A stretch of DNA of 14,670 nt. It comes from Selenomonadaceae bacterium. GTDB taxonomy: Bacteria > Bacillota > Negativicutes > Selenomonadales > Selenomonadaceae. Positions 1 through 6,051 of the stretch are shown here, piece by piece; within the stretch, counting starts at the first letter, position 1; each line of letters begins with the position of its first letter. The stretch covers positions 1 to 14,670 of the forward strand of contig JAEEGN010000214.1 in NCBI GenBank assembly GCA_016280345.1, in the 5' to 3' direction. A program made the translations under genes and the position numbers. A model generated the notes under the pieces. That model was not told the DNA's origin. It saw only the letters and a program-made list of their open reading frames with translations, and did no database searches.

Positions 1-2
1 CC

Positions 3-512
3 CCTGTGGCCGCGCCCATCTACACGGGGAAGGCCCATCCCGGCCAAGAGCTCAAGGATTTCGGCGGGGATTTTGCCCGCCGTTACGGCGCACTGCACGG
101 CGTGTACCTGCCGTTCCTGACCGACCAATACAAGAGCCCCTGGAAGCGGGGCAACGATTTCTTCGAGTACGCGGGGGCCGAGTATCTGGGCTCGCAGCTT
201 TTCAGCTATATCGGTCAATTCATGAATACCGGCGACCCGAACTTCGACGAAAAGGAACCGCCGTGGAAGGCGTGGACGCCGGAGATGCCGTTTGAATTGT
301 TTTTCGACGGCGACAGGAATCGGGGCTACGTGACGCCGGGCAGGAACGAGTACCGCTTCGAGGAGGTGGCGGCCCGATTTGACGCCGAGACGTCGGTCTC
401 GGAGGAAAGCAAGGCCATCATCGCCAGCCGCGTTTTCAATCACCGCATTTTCAGCCGCGCGTGGGACGCCCGCTACGGGAACCCGCCCGATCCGATGCTG
501 CAAGGGCCGTAA
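3..512 (+). CDS. Type-B carboxylesterase, C-terminal part (5' end outside window)
   Basis: The frame is open to the left edge, so this is the end of a longer alpha/beta-hydrolase. About 169 residues remain of a family that usually has about 500. The visible part carries the family's catalytic-His region: GALHGVYLPF, with His at bases 96-98, matches the G-x-x-H-G-x-E-L-P-F pattern around the triad His of carboxylesterases and acetylcholinesterase. It also has the typical tail FMNTGDPN followed by PPWKAWTPE and a FFDGD strand. The nucleophile Ser (GESAG) and the triad Glu would lie upstream and cannot be checked. The acidic residue that often follows HG (as in HGxEL) is Tyr here. The family hydrolyses carboxylic esters; the substrate cannot be told. 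The GTG at base 6 is the first possible start in the window but is almost certainly internal. A hairpin terminator follows 27 bases after the stop. Confidence 0.82.
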   Translation, partial: PVAAPIYTGKAHPGQELKDFGGDFARRYGALHGVYLPFLTDQYKSPWKRGNDFFEYAGAEYLGSQLFSYIGQFMNTGDPNFDEKEPPWKAWTPEMPFELFFDGDRNRGYVTPGRNEYRFEEVAARFDAETSVSEESKAIIASRVFNHRIFSRAWDARYGNPPDPMLQGP

Positions 513-539
513 TTTCGCACTATATCGTATATCATATCA

Positions 540-570
540 GCGCAGGGCTCCGGCTCTGCGCTTTTCCTTT
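540..570 (+). terminator. Rho-independent terminator of the carboxylesterase gene
   Basis: A nine-pair stem at 540-548 and 553-561 (GCGCAGGGC against GCTCTGCGC, one G-U pair) closes a TCCG tetraloop. It is followed by TTTTCCTTT at 562-570. It lies 27 bases after the esterase stop and nothing else on this strand precedes it. Confidence 0.8.
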
Positions 571-622
571 CGGGCAGGGACCCGGGCATCGGGGGTAGAA
601 TCCATCGTCATTATATGACAAC

Positions 623-697
623 GGCCATTGTAAACCACGAAATCCTGCCTTCCCGGGGGGACGGCAAGGGATTTTGTGTCAGCGAAAGGGAATGGCC
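623..697. repeat. Nested inverted repeat upstream of the lipoprotein gene
   Basis: The outer arms are GGCCATT (623-629) and AATGGCC (691-697). Inside, a hairpin spans 640-674: AAATCC pairs with GGATTT, then TGCC with GGCA and TCCC with GGGA, closing on a GGG loop, about 14 pairs with one two-base bulge and one mismatch. There is no T-run directly after the inner stem, so it does not look like a simple terminator. The rest of the intergenic stretch 571-788 holds an AT-rich patch at 701-720 that could contain the lipoprotein promoter, but I cannot place convincing -35 and -10 boxes. Confidence 0.5.
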
Positions 698-788
698 ACC
701 GTAATATGATAATAATTTTCTGTACACGTCAATTTGGGGAGGTCTGACTTGTATTTATCGGTAGAGAAGCATAAAGGAGGGGAACAAC

Positions 789-1346
789 ATGAAGAGAAAT
801 TTTGCAAAGAGATATTGCCTGCTGTTTTGCCTCGCGCTCAGTCTGGCGCTTCTTGGCGGGTGCAGTTACAGCGCCAGCAGCACTTCCGAATCGTCGGTGT
901 CGGTGACGGCTAACGGAAAGCCGCAGCTGAACGCCTCGGCCTCCATGAGCGTGGCGCAGAACACGGACGGAAAATCCGTCAACCAGAAGGCGTCGGTAAA
1001 ACTGGACAGCCAGACCGGCGTCGAAGCATCGCGCCAGAAAACGGCGTCGCGCTCCGAGAACGGGCTGCAATATATCGTGGAACAGGTCATCCTCCGCAGG
1101 GGAGAGACGGAGATTTCCGGCTATTTCCTGAATGAAGGCGTCACGGACGTTCACCTGAAGGATATGGCGCTTTCTTTTACCGTCGTGAACGGCAAGAAGC
1201 AAATATGGGCGGATGAGACCGATATCGCCAACGCGAATATTACCGTTCGCCCCGGGGAGCAGAAGCCGCATACCTTCGTCGTGACCAATCCGGCGGCGCC
1301 CGCTTATGACGGCCCGTTCGATTTTGATTACAGGATGAACTATTGA
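789..1346 (+). CDS. Small secreted lipoprotein of unknown family
   Basis: The 185-residue product starts with a lipoprotein signal peptide: a basic n-region (MKRNFAKR), a hydrophobic core (residues 9-22) and the lipobox LGGC, with the lipidated Cys at 25. It should be anchored on the outer face of a membrane. Residues 26-80 are rich in Ser, Thr, Ala and Val and low in complexity, a likely linker or extended beta region. Residues 90-185 look like an all-beta domain: ISGYFLN, then alternating hydrophobic strands, ending in FDFDYRMNY. This resembles small immunoglobulin-like domains (FxLYD or SLAP style) only loosely, and I do not recognise the family. The start is fixed by a strong ribosome site, AAAGGAGGGG at 773-782. 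It appears to be monocistronic, with a leader containing a nested inverted repeat and a strong terminator about 110 bases downstream. The stretch 1347-1455 shows no gene. Confidence 0.85.
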   Translation: MKRNFAKRYCLLFCLALSLALLGGCSYSASSTSESSVSVTANGKPQLNASASMSVAQNTDGKSVNQKASVKLDSQTGVEASRQKTASRSENGLQYIVEQVILRRGETEISGYFLNEGVTDVHLKDMALSFTVVNGKKQIWADETDIANANITVRPGEQKPHTFVVTNPAAPAYDGPFDFDYRMNY

Positions 1347-1455
1347 ACCGCGGAGAAACAAGCGGCGCGGCGGCGCGTAAACGATTTCGTCAGGGGCAAG
1401 ACGAGAGAGCAGGCAATTCTCAGGAAAAGTGCCATCACGGGGTTGCCGCATAGTA

Positions 1456-1488
1456 AAAATGGCGTCAAAATGTTTGACGCCATTTTTT
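1456..1488 (+). terminator. Terminator downstream of the lipoprotein gene
   Basis: A perfect 11-pair stem, ATGGCGTCAAA (1459-1469) against TTTGACGCCAT (1473-1483), has a three-base loop. It is preceded by AAA and followed by a six-T run (1483-1488). The A-rich 5' flank lets it work on either strand. Confidence 0.88.
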
Positions 1489-1558
1489 CATGGCAACGGC
1501 AGCCCTGGAGTAATCCCAGGCCGGCATTTCGGGGGCTGACAGCATATTTCTCCGTTAC

Positions 1559-1608
1559 AAAAAAGGACGCCGCGGGAAGAAATCCTCTTCCCGCGGCGTC
1601 CCTTTTTT
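1559..1608. terminator. Bidirectional terminator between convergent lipoprotein and exonuclease genes
   Basis: A perfect 16-pair stem (1565-1580 with 1586-1601) closes the loop AATCC. It has six A on the left flank (1559-1564) and six T on the right (1603-1608). It starts about 28 bases beyond the exonuclease stop on the minus strand and is the second barrier after the 1456-1488 terminator for the plus strand. The 70 bases between the two terminators hold nothing I can name. Confidence 0.9.
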
Positions 1609-1636
1609 GGCGTTTTGTGGGATGCCCCCCGATTCG

Positions 1637-2422
1637 TCAGGGGCCGCGGAAGGACGCGCCCAGGGGGGAAAGCGCGGACTCCGCCCGCAGCCGTTCTTCC
1701 AGCACGCCCCGCAGGCGGTCGGCCTCGGGACGGCGGGCTTTGTCCAGCAGGCAGCGGAGCAGGACGTAGGAGGCCGCGGCGTCGTCCAGCGCGCGGTGGC
1801 GCTCCGCCAGCGGGAAGCCGAGATGGGTCAGCATGGCGGCCAGACCGAATTTCTGGATGGGGCACTCGGGCCCGTCGAACAGCCGGTGGGAGGCGTGCTC
1901 GGTGTCGATGAAGGCGGGGGCGAAGGAGCCGGCCGGGGCCAGATGGTAGCGGGCCAGGGCCAGGTTGATCTGGATGAGGTCGTTGTCGCCGATGGCGTGG
2001 CCGACGGCGACGGCGTCCCCGACAAAGCGCACGAAGCGGGGCAGCACGTCCTGCTGCCGCTCCTGGCCTTTGAGGTCCTGAGCCGTGAAGCCGGTCAGGG
2101 CGGCCACGTGGCGGTTGAGACGGGTGCGGGGCTCCATCAGGGCATGGAATTCCTCCACCGTGCCCGCCGCGAGATCGACGCGCACGGCCCCGATCTCGAT
2201 GAAGTCGTCCTCCACGAAGCCGGCCCGCTCGGTGTCGAAGGCCACGAGGCGCGTCACGTCCACCGGCGGGCAGTCCGGCGCCCCCACGGGGATTTCCCGC
2301 TGCCGGAGCTTTTCCCGGAGCGCCGCCCGGGCCTCCTGCCGCCGCAGCCTGGCGGCCAGCGCTTTGGCCTGCCGGCGCTTCCGCCGGTCTTCACGCGCGG
2401 CGTCGCTGGTCTTTTCGTCCAT
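1637..2422 (-). CDS. DEDDh-family 3'-5' exonuclease (DnaQ/epsilon-like)
   Basis: The 261-residue product belongs to the RNase T/DnaQ exonuclease superfamily, which removes nucleotides from 3' ends with two metal ions. Exo I is FDTERAG (Asp63, Glu65), where the common form is FDxET. Exo II is GHAIGDND with Asp148 as the likely ligand. Exo III is HRALDDA with His209 and Asp214, which makes it the DEDDh type. IEIGAVRVD and ALTGFTAQDL are also family signatures. Residues 8-45 are a strongly basic, helical extension rich in Arg, Lys, Gln and Ala, which may bind nucleic acid (inference). Whether it serves as a proofreading subunit, an RNase or a repair exonuclease cannot be told; it lacks polymerase, BRCT or helicase domains. 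A weak ribosome site (GAAGGGAC, 2433-2440) precedes the ATG. A terminator separates it from the mutase gene upstream, and it has its own promoter at 2482-2510. Confidence 0.88.
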   Translation of the reverse strand: MDEKTSDAAREDRRKRRQAKALAARLRRQEARAALREKLRQREIPVGAPDCPPVDVTRLVAFDTERAGFVEDDFIEIGAVRVDLAAGTVEEFHALMEPRTRLNRHVAALTGFTAQDLKGQERQQDVLPRFVRFVGDAVAVGHAIGDNDLIQINLALARYHLAPAGSFAPAFIDTEHASHRLFDGPECPIQKFGLAAMLTHLGFPLAERHRALDDAAASYVLLRCLLDKARRPEADRLRGVLEERLRAESALSPLGASFRGP

Positions 2423-2481
2423 AGAGAAGTTCGTCCCTTCGTATCATATTCTGGAAACTGCTTTTCACTGGCACCTGTATC

Positions 2482-2510
2482 AGTATAGGGGAATTCGCCG
2501 GGAATGGCAA
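2482..2510 (-). promoter_or_regulatory. Sigma-70-type promoter of the exonuclease gene
   Basis: Read on the minus strand, TTGCCA (2510-2505), a 17-base spacer and TATACT (2487-2482) fit the house-keeping consensus. It sits between the terminator of the upstream operon and the exonuclease start, leaving a leader of about 50 bases. Confidence 0.65.
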
Positions 2511-2519
2511 GAGGGCGCG

Positions 2520-2562
2520 AAAAACCGCCCCGGTCTGATGGAAGGCCGGGGCGGCGTTTTTT
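2520..2562. terminator. Terminator of the thioesterase-aldolase-mutase operon
   Basis: The arms CCGCCCCGG (2525-2533) and CCGGGGCGG (2546-2554), extended by three inner pairs, leave a six-base loop. Five A on the left (2520-2524) become the U-run for minus-strand transcripts; six T (2557-2562) serve the plus strand. The last T is also the first base of the mutase stop triplet, so the hairpin directly abuts the gene. Confidence 0.85.
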
Positions 2563-4061
2563 CACGGGAGCGGGCTGAGGTCGAGGTGTTCCGCGCCGTC
2601 GAGGAATTCCCGGAGCCTCCGGGCGATGGCGGAAACCGATCCCGCTTTCCGCCCCTCGACGTTCAGGGGCATATTGGGATCGTGGAGCGACATCCGCAGC
2701 AGCGCCCAGCCGTCGGGGAAGACGAGGCGGACGCCCTCGTAGGAGGGCGAGGCGATGGCGACGCCGGCGGCCTCCGCCCGGGCGGCGAATTGCTTCAGCA
2801 CTTCCTCGCCGTAGGCTTTGGCGTCCTCAGCGCCGCGGATGGCCAGACGGTACTCCTGGCTTTCCGCCGGGTGGCCGAGGGTTTCGATCAGGCTGCCCAG
2901 GGAACGGCCCTCCCGCCGCAGGCGGGCGGCGGCGATGATGAGCTTGACGGCCAGGTAGGCGCCGTCGTCGAGGAAGTAGTTTTCCGACAGGGCGCCGTGG
3001 CCGGACGTCTCGATGGCGAGGGGGGAAACGGTACCGGCGCTGTTCAGCCGGCGGCATTCGTCGATGACGTTCTTGTAGCCGCGCCGGAAGCGGTGGTGAT
3101 GGAGCCCCAGTCCCTGCTCCAGGAAGACGGTGAGCTCGTCGGAAGTGACGGAGTCGGTGACGATGGTGCTGCCGGGATAGTCCGGGGCGAGGATGGCGGC
3201 GATCGTGGCGATGAGGGCGTTGCGGCCGATCTCGGAGCCGTCGGCGAGAACGGCGCTCATGCGGTCCACGTCGGTGTCGAAGATGAGGCCGAGGTCGGCC
3301 TGGCTCTCGGCCACCGCTTCCCGGATGGCGGCCATGGCGGTCTTGTCCTCGGGGTTCGGCACGTGGTTGGGGAAATGGCCGTCGGGCTCCAGGAACCGGC
3401 TGCCGCTGACGTCTGCCCCCAGCGGCGCCAGCACCTCGGTGGCGAAGAAGCCGCCGCCGCCGTTGCCGGCGTCCACGACGACGTGCATATTCCGCAGCGG
3501 CTTGGGGCCGTCGTCGATGCCGGCGACGATCCTGTCCCGCAGGAAACGGGCGTAGCGGGTGATCAGGGCGCAGGCCCGGGCGGTCTTGTCCGTCCCGGCG
3601 GGGCGCTCTTCGGCCGCCGCCAGCAGGATGGCCCGGATGTCCTCCTTGCCGAGGCCGCCCTCGGGGGTGAAGAACTTCATGCCGTTGCGGTTGGCGGGCA
3701 GATGGCTGGCGGTGAGCATGATGGAGCCGTCGGCTCTCGTCTCGTCGAAGAGCAGGGCCATGAACATAGCGGGGGTAGAGGCGAGGCCGCAGTCGAGGGC
3801 CTTCGCGCCCGACGCCAGCGCCGCCGAAACCGCTTCGTGGCGCAGGGCGTCCGCCGTGAGACGGGAGTCGTTGCCGACGGCGATGGTCAGGTCCCGGACG
3901 GGGCGCCCGGTCTTTTTCGCCAGCCAGCGGATGAAGGCGGCGGTGATGCGGGCGACCGCCGCCGCCGTCAGCGTCACGGGCTCACCGGACTCGTCCGCCA
4001 TGGCGACGCCGCGGATATCACTGCCGTTCTGCAGCTTCAGTAAGTCTTTCACCTCTAGCAT
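2562..4061 (-). CDS. Phosphomannomutase/phosphoglucomutase-family protein, variant with TASHLP active site
   Basis: The 499-residue product is an alpha-D-phosphohexomutase, a family that moves phosphate between C1 and C6 of hexose phosphates in sugar-nucleotide and glycan supply. All four functional loops are present but in a variant form. The phosphoserine loop is TASHLP (Ser119) in place of TASHNP. The metal loop is DTDVDR (262-267) in place of DGDxDR. The sugar loop is ETSGHGAL (351-358), and the phosphate-binding loop is RMSLHDPNMPLNVE (456-469) in place of RxSNTEP. From memory, this combination is shared with plant plastid homologues of the family and some Bacillota proteins, so the substrate should not be assumed. 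The catalytic Ser, metal Asp residues and SGH are kept, so an active enzyme is likely. AAAGGAG at 4071-4077 sets the ATG. It is the last gene of the operon, 48 bases after the aldolase gene. Confidence 0.88.
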   Translation of the reverse strand: MLEVKDLLKLQNGSDIRGVAMADESGEPVTLTAAAVARITAAFIRWLAKKTGRPVRDLTIAVGNDSRLTADALRHEAVSAALASGAKALDCGLASTPAMFMALLFDETRADGSIMLTASHLPANRNGMKFFTPEGGLGKEDIRAILLAAAEERPAGTDKTARACALITRYARFLRDRIVAGIDDGPKPLRNMHVVVDAGNGGGGFFATEVLAPLGADVSGSRFLEPDGHFPNHVPNPEDKTAMAAIREAVAESQADLGLIFDTDVDRMSAVLADGSEIGRNALIATIAAILAPDYPGSTIVTDSVTSDELTVFLEQGLGLHHHRFRRGYKNVIDECRRLNSAGTVSPLAIETSGHGALSENYFLDDGAYLAVKLIIAAARLRREGRSLGSLIETLGHPAESQEYRLAIRGAEDAKAYGEEVLKQFAARAEAAGVAIASPSYEGVRLVFPDGWALLRMSLHDPNMPLNVEGRKAGSVSAIARRLREFLDGAEHLDLSPLP

Positions 4062-4109
4062 GGAATCTGCTCCTTTGACAATGGGATGGCATACGGGACA
4101 CGGTTTCTA

Positions 4110-4769
4110 TCAGACGGGCCGGACGGCCCCGGGATAGCGAAGCGTCAGATCGTCGGCGCCGAGACGCGGGATTGCGCCGTCACCGGCCAGGAGCCGGGCG
4201 CGATAGTAAATCCCGGCGGCCTCTTCGAGGTACGCGGCCTTGAGCAGCGCGCCCTCCGGCGAGACCGCGTCCACGGTCAGGGCGCCGTGGCTGGCCAGCA
4301 GGATGGCGTCGCTTTCCCGGAGCGGCGCTTTCACCGACGCCGCCAGGGCCGGCGTGCCCTGCTGCCCGAAGGGGGCCACGGGAATCTGCCCGTTTTTCAG
4401 ATTCAGGTGGGCCATCTCGGCGACGACGGCGGGCACCGGCTGCCGCAGGACCGCGAAGACCAGCGCGAACCGCGAATGGGTGTGGACCACCGCCCGGATT
4501 TCGGGCCGGCATTCGTAGGCCGCCAGGTGCATCAGCGCCTCGCTGGACGGCCGGAGCCCCGGCTTCGCCTCGACGACGCGGGCGTCCCGGTCGATGACGA
4601 CGACGTCCGCCGCCGTCATGCGCTGGCGGTCGAGGCCGCTGGGCGTCAGGCAAACCAGCCCCGTCGCTTCGTCCCGGGCGCTGAAATTCCCCGACTTATG
4701 GCGGCAAAGCCCCATCGCCTCGGCCGCCCGGGCCGTCTCCAGGACCCGGGCCTTCAGTTCCTCCAGCAT
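4110..4769 (-). CDS. Class II aldolase/adducin-family protein (fuculose-phosphate aldolase-like)
   Basis: The 219-residue length matches FucA-type zinc aldolases and their relatives, which cleave or form C-C bonds of sugar phosphates such as L-fuculose 1-phosphate to dihydroxyacetone phosphate and a lactaldehyde, or epimerise or dehydrate related sugars. Zinc ligands are His96 and His98 (VVHTHS) and His161 (ASHGAL). The catalytic acid is Glu77 in RPSSE. The phosphate-binding loops GNFSAR (27-32) and TPSG (42-45) are intact. This points to a phosphorylated substrate; FucA, RhaD, AraD-epimerase and methylthioribulose dehydratase relatives cannot be told apart by eye, though size and motifs favour a FucA-like aldolase. 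A strong ribosome site (AAAAGGAGG, within 4778-4787) precedes the ATG. It starts 27 bases after the upstream thioesterase stop and is followed by a phosphosugar mutase. Confidence 0.87.
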   Translation of the reverse strand: MLEELKARVLETARAAEAMGLCRHKSGNFSARDEATGLVCLTPSGLDRQRMTAADVVVIDRDARVVEAKPGLRPSSEALMHLAAYECRPEIRAVVHTHSRFALVFAVLRQPVPAVVAEMAHLNLKNGQIPVAPFGQQGTPALAASVKAPLRESDAILLASHGALTVDAVSPEGALLKAAYLEEAAGIYYRARLLAGDGAIPRLGADDLTLRYPGAVRPV

Positions 4770-4796
4770 ACAGGCGTCCTCCTTTTCCGCGGGCCG

Positions 4797-5231
4797 CTAC
4801 CAGGTCTTTGGGATGCGCTCGTCGTCGCCCTTGACGTACATGGAGGCGATCGTCTTGCACAGCAGGCGGCGCTCGTCGTTGAAGATCTCGCAGGCCAGCA
4901 CGATGGTCCGGCGCCCCCGGTGGCGGACCTCCGCCTCGGCCCAGGCGGTATCGCCGGCCCGGAGGTTCGAGATGAAGTCGGTGGTGATGTTCAGCGTCAC
5001 CGTTTTGGCGCCCACGGTGCAGCAGGCCACGCCCACGGCCGTGTTGGCCAGCGTCGAGAGGGCCCCGCCGTGGACGAAACCGGTGAGGTTCGTATGGACC
5101 TCGCCGGAAATCGGCATGTGGACCTTCGCCCAGCCGCAGCCCACCTCGTCAATGATGATGCCGCAATGCCTGACGAACATATTGCTGCTGAAGATTTCCT
5201 GAATGATGGCCAGGCACTTCTCACTGTCCAT
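4797..5231 (-). CDS. PaaI-type hotdog-fold thioesterase, paralogue A (Asn at the catalytic acid position)
   Basis: The 144-residue single hotdog domain resembles PaaI and related acyl-CoA thioesterases, which hydrolyse acyl- or aryl-acyl-CoA in the cytoplasm as tetramers. The signature NLTGFVHGGALSTLAN has His54-Gly-Gly-Ala. Nine residues after the His, where PaaI enzymes carry the catalytic Asp and YdiI/EntH types carry Glu, there is Asn63 (AAC at 5045-5043). The end, ADMYV-like IASMYVKGDDERIP, matches its neighbour. A longer frame from 5285 exists, but the internal ATG at 5231 has GGAGGAGG nine bases upstream (5241-5248) and lines up with the paralogue's start. The gene overlaps the end of paralogue B by 11 bases, so its ribosome site lies inside that coding region and the two are probably translationally coupled. 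The Asn may reduce or change activity (inference). Confidence 0.85.
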   Translation of the reverse strand: MDSEKCLAIIQEIFSSNMFVRHCGIIIDEVGCGWAKVHMPISGEVHTNLTGFVHGGALSTLANTAVGVACCTVGAKTVTLNITTDFISNLRAGDTAWAEAEVRHRGRRTIVLACEIFNDERRLLCKTIASMYVKGDDERIPKTW

Positions 5232-5676
5232 GAACGTCCGCCTCCTCCCAGAGATTGGTGAAGCGTTCGTCGATGCTGGCGACAAACATGGTGGCGACGC
5301 CCTCGCAGAGGAGCTTCCCTTCGTCGCTGTAAGCCGCCACCGACATCACCATGGTATGGCGGCCGTGGTGGAGCACCCGGCATTCGGCATGGGCGGCCGC
5401 GCCCACCGGGATATTGCGGATGTAGCTGGCGGAAATGTTCTGCGTCAGCACCAGCCGCCCCAGCGTGCGCCCGGCGACGCCGCAGAGGTTGTCGATCAGC
5501 GTCCCCAGCGCGCCGCCGTGAAGGAAGCCATCCATGTTGAGCAGCGGGGGCGTCACCGTGAGATGGCTCTTCGCCCAGCCGGGGCCGGCGTCGTCGATGA
5601 CGATGCCCAGAAGATGAACGAAGGGGTTCGTGTTGTAGAGGTCCCGGAGCCGGGACAAGATCTGTTCCTTATCCAA
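5221..5676 (-). CDS. PaaI-type hotdog-fold thioesterase, paralogue B
   Basis: The 151-residue single hotdog domain is clearly paralogous to the next gene: LDKEQILSRLRDLYN against MDSEKCLAIIQEIFS, then FVHLLGIVID against FVRHCGIIID. The signature FLHGGALGTLID has His53 and the expected catalytic Asp62 nine residues later, so this copy looks competent for acyl-CoA hydrolysis; the acyl substrate is unknown. An ATG at 5718 opens a longer frame, but the TTG at 5676 is preceded at a good distance by AAGGAAGGG (about 5682-5690), and starting there makes the N-terminus match the paralogue, so TTG is chosen. It is the first gene of the operon, behind a leader of nearly 200 bases full of short repeats and hairpins. 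Confidence 0.84.
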   Translation of the reverse strand: MDKEQILSRLRDLYNTNPFVHLLGIVIDDAGPGWAKSHLTVTPPLLNMDGFLHGGALGTLIDNLCGVAGRTLGRLVLTQNISASYIRNIPVGAAAHAECRVLHHGRHTMVMSVAAYSDEGKLLCEGVATMFVASIDERFTNLWEEADVHGQ

Positions 5677-5729
5677 AGAGATCCCTTCCTTATCCGGCGC
5701 GGTCCGGAGCAGGGGCACGCCGTTCCCCT

Positions 5730-5881
5730 GCGGGCGCCCTGCCCGCGCTAAGTGTTCCTATTGCACCACGTCTGCTAAGTTCCCGCGGCGCGTTCCGCTT
5801 GCGCTCACCAAGCGGCCGGGTATATATTCACACTAAGCTCCCCCGGCGCTTCGCTTGGGCTCGCTAAGTGTTCATATTATA
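5730..5881. repeat. Cluster of short direct and inverted repeats in the thioesterase operon leader
   Basis: Two 17-base direct copies, CGCTAAGTGTTCCTATT (5746-5762) and CGCTAAGTGTTCATATT (5862-5878), differ at one base. A second imperfect pair of about 33 bases starts with CTAAG at 5775 and 5833. Hairpins include GCGGGC/GCCCGC (5730-5746), CCGCTTG/CAAGCGG (5795-5815), and a dyad of 15-base arms at 5824-5838 and 5863-5877 with 12 of 15 bases paired. The region lies between the divergent thioesterase operon and the PHP gene and has no open frame of note. It may be a dispersed intergenic repeat or a structured leader RNA. Confidence 0.6.
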
Positions 5882-5884
5882 CCA
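5876..5884 (-). promoter_or_regulatory. Extended -10 promoter of the thioesterase-aldolase-mutase operon
   Basis: The minus strand reads TGGTATAAT, a perfect -10 hexamer with the TGn extension. No good -35 box lies 17 bases further up (CGGCAG). The predicted transcript would start near 5869 and carry a structured leader of about 190 bases before the TTG start. Confidence 0.55.
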
Positions 5885-5983
5885 TAAAACGGAAAAACCT
5901 GCCGCAGTTTTTTACGCGGAGGCGTCCCGCCGCCGCCCCATCTGTTGTGGAGGGGACCGGGGGCGCGCAACAACATATAGGGA

Positions 5984-6012
5984 TAGTATTTTTCCCCGGT
6001 TTGTGATACAAT
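5984..6012 (+). promoter_or_regulatory. Extended -10 promoter of the PHP-phosphoesterase gene
   Basis: TGATACAAT at 6004-6012 gives a near-consensus -10 (TACAAT) with the TGn extension. The -35 position 17 bases upstream (5984-5989, TAGTAT) is weak. It lies about 40 bases before the ATG. The stretch 5885-5980 shows no gene. Confidence 0.55.
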
Positions 6013-6051
6013 AACTCTGTACGTGATTTATCTTGATGAAGAAGGAATACC

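Noticed and set aside
749..900. Small TTG-started leader frame before the lipoprotein, preceded by GGGGAGG
   Set aside because: It runs out of frame through the lipoprotein start and encodes nothing recognisable; the ribosome site directly before the ATG at 789 explains translation better.
2085..4043. 652-codon open frame on the plus strand opposite the exonuclease and mutase genes
   Set aside because: It is antisense to two genes with complete family motifs, has low-complexity Gly/Arg/Asp-rich translation with no domain, and arises from high GC at codon third positions.
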